Shown here: one piece after another, positions 20,049 to 28,206 of the stretch
How positions within the stretch are numbered: position 1 is the first letter of the stretch
How the letters are laid out: every line of letters starts with the position of its first letter
NCBI GenBank assembly: GCA_903830565.1
Contig: CAIKUF010000252.1
Location: forward strand, 1-54,119
Length of the DNA stretch: 54,119 nucleotides
Direction of reading: 5' to 3'
DNA from: an uncultured bacterium
Lineage (GTDB): Bacteria; Pseudomonadota; Gammaproteobacteria; Burkholderiales; Burkholderiaceae_C
Translations under genes and position numbers: made by a program
Notes under the pieces: model-generated
The model's database searches: none
What the model was told of the DNA's origin: nothing
What the model saw: the letters and a program-made list of their open reading frames with translations, nothing else

Positions 20049-21901
20049 TCGCTACGCCGCGCACCGCGGCTGCGCTGTGCGCGCTGTTGCTGCTGGCCGG
20101 CTGCTCCAGCCTGGAGCCGTTGTGGGCCGACCTCAACGGCCGCCCACCTGGCACAGAGAGCGTCTCTGCCGAGGACAAGTCGCCCCCGCAGCCCGACGCG
20201 TTCACGCTCGACGTGCAGGCTCCCGAGCCGCTGCAAGGCGTGCTCGCCAAGCACCTGGATCTGGCGCGCTTTCGCGACGCGCGCGTGGCCGGCGCCGTGA
20301 CGCCGCTCGAACTCGACCGCCTGATCGCCGCCGCGCCGGCGCAGGCGCGCGCGCTCGCCGAAACGCAGGGCTACTTCGATGCCGAGGTCAAGGTCACGCG
20401 CGACCATGCCGAGCTGCCGCGGGTCGTCGTCGCGGTCGTCCCCGGGCCGCGCGCGCGCATCGTCGAAGTCGGTCTCGACATCGAAGGCCCTCTGCTCGAG
20501 GCCAAGGACGCCGGCATCGAGGCCGCGATCGACACCGCGGCCATGCTGCTCGAGCAGTGGCCGCTGGCCGCCGGCGCGCCGTTCACGCAGGAGGCGTGGG
20601 CTTCGGCCAAGAGCGGCACGCTCGCGCGCCTTCAAGGCGCGGGCTACCCGCTGGCCCGCTGGCGCAGCACGGCGGCCAACGTCGATGCGACGACCCAGCG
20701 CGTGAACCTGCAGCTCGTCGCCGACAGCGGCCCGCTGTTTCGCATCGGCACGCTGCGTATCGAGGGCTTGTCGCGCTACGACGAACAGGTCGTGCGCAAC
20801 CTGCTGGACTTCGCGCCAGGCGAGGTCTACACCGAAGCGCTGCTCGCGCAGTGGCAACGGCACGTTCAGCGCTCCGAGCTCTTCGAGGCCGCGGTCGTCG
20901 AACTGCTGGTCGAGCCCGAGCGCGCCGACGCGGCGACGGTGGTCATCGGGCTGCGCGAGTTCCCGCGTCAGCAGGCGACAGTCGGCATCGGCTACAGCAG
21001 CGACACCGGCGCGCGGGCAACGCTGGACTACATGCACCGCCGGCCCTTCGACTGGAACATCGTTGCCACCAGCAAGTTCGAGCTCGGCAAGCAGAAGAAC
21101 GCGTGGACCGGCCAGATCATCTCGCACCCGCTGCCCGACCACTACCGCGACCTCGTCTCGGCCAACTATGAACGCCTCGACCAGGATGGCGAGGTGCGCA
21201 CCTCGGCCGGCATGCGCGCCGGTCGCACGCAGGACACCGACGAGTTCGGGCGCCAGTATTTCGTCGCCCTGCAGAGCGCCACCGTCGAGAGCTCGGCGCC
21301 GACGACCGCGGCGCGTGCGGCGACGCTGAACTACAACTGGGTCACGCGCAACATCGACAGCATCGCGCTGCCCACACGCGGCACCGTCTTCGCCGCCCAG
21401 ACCGCCGGCGGCTACGCGTTTCGCACGACGTCCGAGAACGGTCCGTTCGCGCGCGCACTGGCCCGCGTCACCGGCTACCTGCCTCTGGGCGCGAACTGGA
21501 ACCTGCAGGGCTACGTCGAGGCCGGCGAGGTGTTCGCGAAGACCGATACCGGCATTCCCGACACGCTGCTCTTTCGGGCCGGCGGGCAGGACTCGGTGCG
21601 CGGCTACGACTACCGTTCGCTCGGCCCGATCCAGAGCGGCGTCGTGACCAGCGGACGCATGCTGTTCACGTCCAGCGTCGAGCTGGCGCACCCGATCTCG
21701 GAGCGGATTCCGGCGCTGTGGGGCGCCCTCTTCGTCGATGCCGGCAACGCGTCCAACACCTGGGGCCAGATGCGGCCGGTGGTCGGCGTCGGGCCCGGCA
21801 TCCGCTGGCGCAGCCCGGTCGGCGCGCTGCGCGTCGACCTCGCCTACGCTGTCGACCTGCACCGTTGGCACCTTGAAGTCAGCCTGGGGATCGCACCATG
21901 A
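20045..21901 (+). CDS. tamA: TamA-like Omp85 outer-membrane assembly protein with lipobox
   Basis: A 618-residue Omp85-family protein: N-terminal POTRA-like repeats (about residues 60-300; FRIGTLRIEGLSRYDEQVVRNLL is a typical POTRA segment) and a 16-stranded-type C-terminal barrel (TVGIGYSSDTGARATLDYMHR through DLAYAVDLHRWHLEVSLGIAP). The VRGY motif of the barrel loop L6 is present (GGQDSVRGYDYRSLGP). With TamB it assembles outer-membrane proteins or moves lipid between membranes. Unusual: the N-terminus ends in LLLLAGC-SS, a good lipobox with Cys20 and Ser at +2, implying lipidation and outer-membrane anchoring. Start ATG 20045 overlaps the VWA stop, and the 3' end overlaps tamB (ATGA). Confidence 0.9.
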   Translation: MIATPRTAAALCALLLLAGCSSLEPLWADLNGRPPGTESVSAEDKSPPQPDAFTLDVQAPEPLQGVLAKHLDLARFRDARVAGAVTPLELDRLIAAAPAQARALAETQGYFDAEVKVTRDHAELPRVVVAVVPGPRARIVEVGLDIEGPLLEAKDAGIEAAIDTAAMLLEQWPLAAGAPFTQEAWASAKSGTLARLQGAGYPLARWRSTAANVDATTQRVNLQLVADSGPLFRIGTLRIEGLSRYDEQVVRNLLDFAPGEVYTEALLAQWQRHVQRSELFEAAVVELLVEPERADAATVVIGLREFPRQQATVGIGYSSDTGARATLDYMHRRPFDWNIVATSKFELGKQKNAWTGQIISHPLPDHYRDLVSANYERLDQDGEVRTSAGMRAGRTQDTDEFGRQYFVALQSATVESSAPTTAARAATLNYNWVTRNIDSIALPTRGTVFAAQTAGGYAFRTTSENGPFARALARVTGYLPLGANWNLQGYVEAGEVFAKTDTGIPDTLLFRAGGQDSVRGYDYRSLGPIQSGVVTSGRMLFTSSVELAHPISERIPALWGALFVDAGNASNTWGQMRPVVGVGPGIRWRSPVGALRVDLAYAVDLHRWHLEVSLGIAP

Positions 21902-24900
21902 GCGATTCGCCGACGACGGAAGTCGCGCCGCAAGCGCCCGCGACGATGCCACCGCGGCGCTGGCGCGCGATGGCGTGGGGTCTGGTGGCCCTCGCGCTCG
22001 TGCTGGTGCTGGCGCTGGCGGCGCTTGCCTGGGCCGTCGGCAGCAGCACCGGCACGGCGTGGCTGCTCGGCCGGATACCGGGTGTCGCGGTGACCGCGCC
22101 GCAGGGCGCACTCCTCGGCGACTTCTCCGCCGAGCGGCTGGAGATTGCGCTGCCGGGCGCATCGGCAGGCAACCGCGTCGTCATCGGCGGCCTCGCCTCG
22201 CGCGGCCTCACGCTGACGCGCGCGGCGTCCGGCGCGGCATGGCTACGCATCGGCGCCGACAGCCTGCATGCCGATCGCGTCGACGTGCTGTTCACGCCCG
22301 ATCCGAATGCAGCGCCGATGACCGAGCCGCAGAACCTGCAACTGCCGGTCGAGGTCGAACTGCGTGCGGTCGACGTTGCCGAGATTCACGCCGCGCAGCT
22401 CGGCGAACGTCCGGTGCTCGGGCTGCGCACGGCCTTGCACCTGGGCGCCAACGGCGGGCTCTCGCATCGCATCGACAGCCTCGCGCTCGTGTGGGACCGC
22501 GTCGCCGTGAGCGGCGACGGGCGCATCGCCAGCGTCCCGCCGTTCGAGGTGCAGGCGCAGCTCGCCGTCGAATCGCGGCCCGGCGAGTCCGCGCCCAGCG
22601 CCGGCGTGCCGGCCGCCTTCGACGCCACCGTGGGCGTCCGCGGCCCGCTCGCGAAGCTGGACCTGCAGGCCACGCTGCGCGGCAGCCTGCGCAGCGACGC
22701 TGCCGGCGCGAGCCCCCCGTCGCTGGACCTCAGCGCGAACGTGCTTCCCTTCGCCGCCTGGCCGCTCGGCGCACTTCAGGCAAAGACGCAGTCGCTCGAC
22801 CTGGCCGCGCTCTTGAGCGGCGCGCCGGCGACCTCGCTCAGCGGCAGCGCGGTCCTGCAGAGCAGCGCGATCGACCATCCGGCACTGGTGGACATCACGC
22901 TCGGCAACGCGCGCGCCGGCCGCATCGACGAAGGCCTGCTGCCGCTGCGCTCGCTGAAGGCCGATGTGCGTGCGCGGCCCGACGACCCGCGCAGCATCGA
23001 GATCCATGCGCTCGATCTCGCGCTCGGAACCGCGACCGAGACCGGCGGGCGTGTGCAGGGCAGCGGCGGCTGGACGCCACAGCAAGCCACGCTGGCGGCG
23101 ACCTTGACCGGACTCGCGCCGCGCGTTCTCGATGCGCGCGCGCCGGCCATGCACCTCTCGGGCCGTGCCGATCTCACGGCCGAGCATTGGTTCGACAACG
23201 CCGGCGCCCCGCCCACCCTCGCGCTGCGCGGCCGGATCAACGGCAGCTTGCCGCAGAGCGGGCGCCAGGCGAGCCTTCAACTCGATCTCGACGCCACCGC
23301 GAGCTCGAACCGCGTCGACCTGCGCCGAGCCACGCTGCAAGGCGGCGCGTCGCGAGCCACGCTCGCCGGCCGCGCCGTTCGCCAGGGCAATGCCGAATGG
23401 CGCGTCGAGGGCGCGGGAACGCTGTCCGACTTCGACCCCGCGCAGTGGTGGCCGGGCGCCGAAGGCTCGGCGTGGCGCAAAGCGCCGCACCGCGTCAACG
23501 CCAAGTTCGATCTCGACTGGCTGCTGCCGGCGGCGCCGCTCTCGCTGCAGCGCCTGGCCACGTCGCGCGGGCAAGCGGCCTTGCACGTGGCCGACAGTCT
23601 CCTCGGCGGAACACCACTAACGGCTGACCTCAGTCTACGCGGCGAGGCGGCAGCGGGCCTGGCGGCGAGCGGCTCGCTCACCGTCGCCGCGTCCAAGCTG
23701 GCGCTGCGCGGACGGCTCGCCGCGGACGGCAACGACCACTGGAGCGTCGAAGCGCACGCTGCCGACCTCGCGGCCTGGTCGCCACTGTTGCAGCTCGCGC
23801 GGCCGGCCGGCAAGCCGCCGCTCGCACTGTCCGGCGTGCTCGACTTCGAGGCCAGCCTCGACGGCCGCTGGCCGAAGCTCGCATCGCAGGGCCAAGCCAC
23901 GCTGAAGGACGCGCAGGCGGCGAGCTTGCACCTGGCCAGCGCGGCGCTGCGCTGGTCGGCGTCGACCGCTGCGCAGGCGCCGCTGGACGTGCAAGCCGAC
24001 ATCGAGCAACTCGCACTCGGCGCGCAGAAGCTGGACAAGCTGCGCCTCGCGATTCAGGGCACGGCGGCCGAGCATCGCATCGCGCTCGACGCCGCCGGCC
24101 CGGTGCGCCCGCCGCAGTGGGTGGACGCGCTGCACGGCGGCGGCAGCGCCGCCGGCCCCGCGCGCGAGGCGCCGACGGGCACGCTGGCCACACTTCGTGC
24201 ACAGGGCGCATTGCAGTTCGACCCCGCGTGGCAACAGCCGCTGCGCTGGCACGGCCGCTTGCTGCAGCTCGATGCGCGCCAGCGCGGCGGCAACGCGCCC
24301 TCGCCGTGGCTGCGGGTCGGCGAAACGGATCTCGACGCGCAGGTCGACCCGCTCACGCTAACCCCTAAAGTCATTGTCAGCGGCGGGCGCGCCGAGCTGA
24401 CGAGCCTGGCGCTGCGCTGGAGCGAGCTGCGCTGGCAAGGCGGCGCTGCGCCGCGGCTGGATCTGCAGGCCGAGATCGAGCCCTTTGCCGTCGCGCCATT
24501 GCTGGCGCGGCTGCAGCCCGAATTCGGCTGGGGCGGCGACCTCGTGGTCGGCGGGCGTGCCGTCATCCACAGCGCGCCGAGCTTCGTCGCCCAGGTCGAG
24601 TTCGGCCGCCAGCGCGGCGACCTGAACGTCACCGACGAGGCCGGAACGCTGCCGGTCGAGTTGACCGATCTGCGCCTCGCGCTCGACGCCCAGGGCGGCG
24701 TGTGGACCTTCAAGCAGACCGTGGCCGGCGACAAGCTCGGCGCCATCACCGGCAGCATCAGCGCGCGCACCGACGCGCAGGCGCTCTGGCCACCCGCCAA
24801 TGCGCCGCTGCAAGGCGCGACCGAGCTGCGTATCGCGAGCCTCGCCACCTGGGGCGCGTGGGTCCCCGCGGGCTGGCGCCTGCAAGGTGCGCTGCACGCC

Positions 24901-26079
24901 AGCGCGGCGTTCGGCGGCCAGTTCGGTGCGCCTGAGATCACCGGCCGCATCGAAGGCAGCGGCCTCGGCGCGCGCAATCTCGTCGAAGGGATCGACGTTC
25001 ACGACGGCGAGCTCGACATCGCCCTGGGTGGCGGTGCGGCGAAGATCGTCAAGATGCAGGCCCGCGGCGGCGACGGCAGCGTGCAGTTCAGCGGCGGCAT
25101 GGTGTTCGGCGCGTCGCCCGAGGCCAGGCTGCGCGCGGTCGCCGACCGCCTGCTGCTGCTCGGCCGCGTCGACCGCCGCATCGTCGCCAGCGGCGATGCA
25201 GCGCTCAAGCTCGACGCCCACACGGTGCAGCTCGACGGCCGCTTCACGATCGACCAGGGCCTGATCGACATCAGCCGCGGCAATGCGCCCACGCTGGGCA
25301 GCGACGTTGTCGTGCAGCGCGAGCCCGCCGCCGCCCAGGCCGACGAGCCGGCAGCGCGCACTGCGTCGACACGGGACGTGAAGCTGAATCTCGCCTTGAA
25401 CCTCGGGCCCGCGCTGCGACTGCGCGGGCGCGGGCTCGACACGCGCCTGCAAGGCGAGCTGCTGCTCACCTCGCCGGACGGCAGGCCGGCAGCGAGCGGA
25501 ACCATCAACGCGGTGCAGGGCACTTACGCGGCCTACGGGCAACGCCTCGCGATCGAGCGCGGGGCGATCAGCTTCAACGGCGCGATCGACAACCCACGGC
25601 TGGACGTCCTCGCGCTGCGGCCCAACCTGGACATCCAGGTCGGCGTGGCCATCACCGGCAGCGCCAACACGCCGCGCATCGCCCTCTATTCGGAGCCCGA
25701 TCTGCCGGACAACGAGAAGCTGTCGTGGCTCGTGCTCGGGCGCGCGCCGGAAGGGCTGCCCGGCAGCGACACCGCGCTGCTGCAGGCGGCGGCAATGGCG
25801 CTGCTGGCCGGCAAGGGCGACGGGCCGGCGTCGCAGTTGCTGGGCCTGAATCCGCTCGACACGCTTTCGGTGCGCCAGTCTGACGGCGCGGTGCGCGACA
25901 CGGTGGTCAACGTCGGCAAGCAGCTCAGCCAGCGCTGGTACATCGGCTATCAGCGCAGCCTGACCGCGACCGCGGGCAACTGGCAGTTGATCTACCGCCT
26001 TGGTCAGCGCATCACGGTGCGCATGCAGGCCGGCATCGACAACGCCATCGACTTCATCTGGTCTTGGCGCTGGGAGTGA
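21898..26079 (+). CDS. tamB: TamB-family inter-membrane translocation/assembly protein
   Basis: A 1393-residue AsmA-like protein, anchored by one N-terminal transmembrane helix (about residues 24-48, GLVALALVLVLALAALAWAV) and then a very long beta-rich, repetitive periplasmic region expected to form a lipid-conducting groove. The C-terminal TamB/DUF490 domain is clear (about 1070-1393): LNLALNLGPALRLRGRGLDT, GRPAASGTINAVQGTYAAYG, NNPRLD-type and LSWLVLGRAPEGLPGSD. It ends in strands (RWYIGYQRSLTATAGNWQLIYRL and FIWSWRWE) that pair with TamA. It overlaps tamA by 4 bp, so it is translationally coupled. Length is typical. Confidence 0.93.
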   Translation: MSDSPTTEVAPQAPATMPPRRWRAMAWGLVALALVLVLALAALAWAVGSSTGTAWLLGRIPGVAVTAPQGALLGDFSAERLEIALPGASAGNRVVIGGLASRGLTLTRAASGAAWLRIGADSLHADRVDVLFTPDPNAAPMTEPQNLQLPVEVELRAVDVAEIHAAQLGERPVLGLRTALHLGANGGLSHRIDSLALVWDRVAVSGDGRIASVPPFEVQAQLAVESRPGESAPSAGVPAAFDATVGVRGPLAKLDLQATLRGSLRSDAAGASPPSLDLSANVLPFAAWPLGALQAKTQSLDLAALLSGAPATSLSGSAVLQSSAIDHPALVDITLGNARAGRIDEGLLPLRSLKADVRARPDDPRSIEIHALDLALGTATETGGRVQGSGGWTPQQATLAATLTGLAPRVLDARAPAMHLSGRADLTAEHWFDNAGAPPTLALRGRINGSLPQSGRQASLQLDLDATASSNRVDLRRATLQGGASRATLAGRAVRQGNAEWRVEGAGTLSDFDPAQWWPGAEGSAWRKAPHRVNAKFDLDWLLPAAPLSLQRLATSRGQAALHVADSLLGGTPLTADLSLRGEAAAGLAASGSLTVAASKLALRGRLAADGNDHWSVEAHAADLAAWSPLLQLARPAGKPPLALSGVLDFEASLDGRWPKLASQGQATLKDAQAASLHLASAALRWSASTAAQAPLDVQADIEQLALGAQKLDKLRLAIQGTAAEHRIALDAAGPVRPPQWVDALHGGGSAAGPAREAPTGTLATLRAQGALQFDPAWQQPLRWHGRLLQLDARQRGGNAPSPWLRVGETDLDAQVDPLTLTPKVIVSGGRAELTSLALRWSELRWQGGAAPRLDLQAEIEPFAVAPLLARLQPEFGWGGDLVVGGRAVIHSAPSFVAQVEFGRQRGDLNVTDEAGTLPVELTDLRLALDAQGGVWTFKQTVAGDKLGAITGSISARTDAQALWPPANAPLQGATELRIASLATWGAWVPAGWRLQGALHASAAFGGQFGAPEITGRIEGSGLGARNLVEGIDVHDGELDIALGGGAAKIVKMQARGGDGSVQFSGGMVFGASPEARLRAVADRLLLLGRVDRRIVASGDAALKLDAHTVQLDGRFTIDQGLIDISRGNAPTLGSDVVVQREPAAAQADEPAARTASTRDVKLNLALNLGPALRLRGRGLDTRLQGELLLTSPDGRPAASGTINAVQGTYAAYGQRLAIERGAISFNGAIDNPRLDVLALRPNLDIQVGVAITGSANTPRIALYSEPDLPDNEKLSWLVLGRAPEGLPGSDTALLQAAAMALLAGKGDGPASQLLGLNPLDTLSVRQSDGAVRDTVVNVGKQLSQRWYIGYQRSLTATAGNWQLIYRLGQRITVRMQAGIDNAIDFIWSWRWE

Positions 26080-26097
26080 CCCCGGCGCACCGACGAA

Positions 26098-27801
26098 TCA
26101 AGCCGCAGCGGCGCGCTTGGCGGCCTCTTCGTCGTTCAAGTCCTTCTTCGAGAGCTTGCCGACGGCCGTCTTCGGCAGCTCGGCGCGGATCTCCATCGCG
26201 CCGATCATCTCGTGCTTGCCGAGGCGGTCCTTCAGGAAGGCCTTCAGCTCGTCGAGCGTGAACCCCGCCGCGCCGGGCTTGAGTTTGATGAACGCCTTGG
26301 GCGACTGGCCGCGGTACTTGTCGGGGATGCCGATCACGCAGACTTCGGCCACCGCCGGGTGCGCGTAGATCGCTTCCTCGATCATGCGCGGGTAGACGTT
26401 GTAGCCGCTGCACAGCAACATGTCCTTGGTGCGATCGACGATGGTGACGAAGCCGTCCTCATCGAGGAATCCCACGTCGCCGGTGCGCAGGAAACCGTCG
26501 GCGGTGAAAACCTCGGCGGTCGCCTTGGGGTTGTTCCAGTAGCCCTTCATCACGTTCGGGCCCTTGACGCAGATCTCGCCGCGCTCTCCCGGCGCCACGT
26601 AGCGCGATAGGTCATCGATGCTTGCGAACTTGAACATGATGCCCGGCATCGGCATGCCGCACGAGCCCGGCTTGATCGGGCCGGCGGGCGGCGAAAAGGT
26701 GCCTGCCGGCGACGTCTCGGTCATGCCCCAGCCTTCGCCCAGGCTGCAGCCGGTGAGCGCGAGGAAGCGCTGGTAGACCTCGACCGGCAGCGGCGCGCCG
26801 CCGGAGCCGCAGAACTTGAGCGAGTGCAGGTCGAGCTGGTCGACCCCGGGCGCGTTGTTGATCGCCGCGTACATCGTCGGCACGCCGGGGAACACGGTGA
26901 CCTTCTTGCTGGCGAGGTCCTTCAGCACCGCGTCGAGGTCGAAGCGCGTGTGCAGGATGTTGAGCGCACCCAGGCGTATCCCGAGCAGCATGTTGACCGA
27001 CAGCGCATAGATGTGAAACGGCGGCAGCACGGCGAGGAAGCGCTCGTGGCCTTCCTTCAGATCGGCGCCGCCGAACGCGCTCGTCAGCCAATACTGCTCG
27101 TTGGCCGCGCTGAGGTTGGCGTGCGTGAGCATCGCGCCCTTGGGCGTGCCCGTCGTGCCGCCGGTGTACTGCAGTACCGCCAGCGCGTCCACGGGGTCGC
27201 CGATGTCGTGGCGCTGGTAGTTGCCGTCGTTGTCCAGCAAGCTCGCAAACGCAATGTGACGGTCGTCCCAGGCGACGTCGCTGAGCAGCTTGCCGGCACG
27301 CAGCTGTTGCGTCACGGGGTCCGGGCGCGCGCTCATCTCGCCGACGGTGCCGACGATCAGCTTCTTGAGCCGCGTGCTCGCGAGCAGGCGGTCCATCTGC
27401 GGGTAGAGGGCGGCGAAGTCGAGCGTGATCAGGATCTCGGTCTGGCTGTCCTCGACCTTGTGTTCGAGCACGCGCTCGGCATCCAGCGGCGAGTAGTTGA
27501 CGACCACGCCGCCGGCCTTGAGCACGGCGAAGAAGCCGATCAGGTAGTGCGGCGTGTTGGCGAGATACAAGCCGACATGCACGCCCGGACCGACGCCGAG
27601 CTGCTGCAGGCCCTTGGCCGCGCGCGCGACCAGATCGCCGAATTCGCGGTAGCTGAACTGGCGGCCCATGAAGTCGATCGCCGGCCGATCGGGCCAGCGC
27701 GCGACGGCATCGTCGAGGATCAGGTCGACCGCGCGGACCTTGATCTCGCTGTCCCAGGCAAGGCCCGCTGGATAGCAACTCGTCCAGGGTGTGTCCGTCA
27801 T
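26098..27801 (-). CDS. fadD: Long-chain fatty acid--CoA ligase
   Basis: A 567-residue ANL-superfamily ligase that activates fatty acids with ATP and CoA at the inner membrane. Motifs: the P-loop YTGGTTGTPKGAMLTH, WGMTETSPAG, the FACS region DGFLRTGDVGFLDEDGFV with DRTKDMLLCSGYNVYP, and the C-terminal lysine in LPKTAVGKLSKKDL. AAGGAG stands 8 bp before the ATG at 27801; 32 further in-frame codons upstream are unlikely to be translated. It converges with tamB with 18 bp between stops. Confidence 0.93.
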   Translation of the reverse strand: MTDTPWTSCYPAGLAWDSEIKVRAVDLILDDAVARWPDRPAIDFMGRQFSYREFGDLVARAAKGLQQLGVGPGVHVGLYLANTPHYLIGFFAVLKAGGVVVNYSPLDAERVLEHKVEDSQTEILITLDFAALYPQMDRLLASTRLKKLIVGTVGEMSARPDPVTQQLRAGKLLSDVAWDDRHIAFASLLDNDGNYQRHDIGDPVDALAVLQYTGGTTGTPKGAMLTHANLSAANEQYWLTSAFGGADLKEGHERFLAVLPPFHIYALSVNMLLGIRLGALNILHTRFDLDAVLKDLASKKVTVFPGVPTMYAAINNAPGVDQLDLHSLKFCGSGGAPLPVEVYQRFLALTGCSLGEGWGMTETSPAGTFSPPAGPIKPGSCGMPMPGIMFKFASIDDLSRYVAPGERGEICVKGPNVMKGYWNNPKATAEVFTADGFLRTGDVGFLDEDGFVTIVDRTKDMLLCSGYNVYPRMIEEAIYAHPAVAEVCVIGIPDKYRGQSPKAFIKLKPGAAGFTLDELKAFLKDRLGKHEMIGAMEIRAELPKTAVGKLSKKDLNDEEAAKRAAAA

Positions 27802-27913
27802 GGCTTGTCTCCTTGTTGAAGGCTTGCGGTCGCTGGTGGCGAACGTGCCCGTATCGAGGACCACTCTACCCGACAGGCCCGCTGGCCGAGGCGGCATGAC
27901 AAAATCCGCCCTT

Positions 27914-27988
27914 CTCGCCGTAGTTCAATGGATAGAACGGCCGCCTCCTAAGCGGCAAATACAGGTTCGATTCCTGTCGGCGGGACCA
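27914..27988 (+). tRNA. tRNA-Arg (anticodon CCT)
   Basis: A full cloverleaf can be drawn: acceptor CTCGCCG with CGGCGGG (one T-G pair), D stem GTTC/GAAC, anticodon stem GCCGC/GCGGC around the loop CTCCTAA (anticodon CCT at 27947-27949), T stem ACAGG/CCTGT with loop TTCGATT, discriminator A and an encoded CCA (27986-27988). It reads AGG codons. It stands alone between fadD and the molybdenum hydroxylase; no integrase or att-like repeat was seen. The following 218 bp (27989-28206) hold no other visible feature. Confidence 0.97.
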
Positions 27989-28206
27989 CCGGATCGCTCG
28001 TGACGGGCCGAGGACAACGGCTGGCGTCATATGAGTTCGACCGTTATTTTTTGCGCACGATACACGATCTCGCGGCGCCGGCATCTTTGCCAATCCGGCG
28101 GCATACCTTGGGCGCGAGCACGGGCACCCGAGGCGGCGCCCGCGCTTCTGGCATTCAATCCGCCCTTGAGTTCGATCGATACCCCAGTGCACGAGCGAGG
28201 TGAGGC

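Noticed and set aside
27914-28206. Genomic island entry at the 3' end of tRNA-Arg
   Set aside because: No integrase, no repeated tRNA end, and the following genes match the surrounding base composition.
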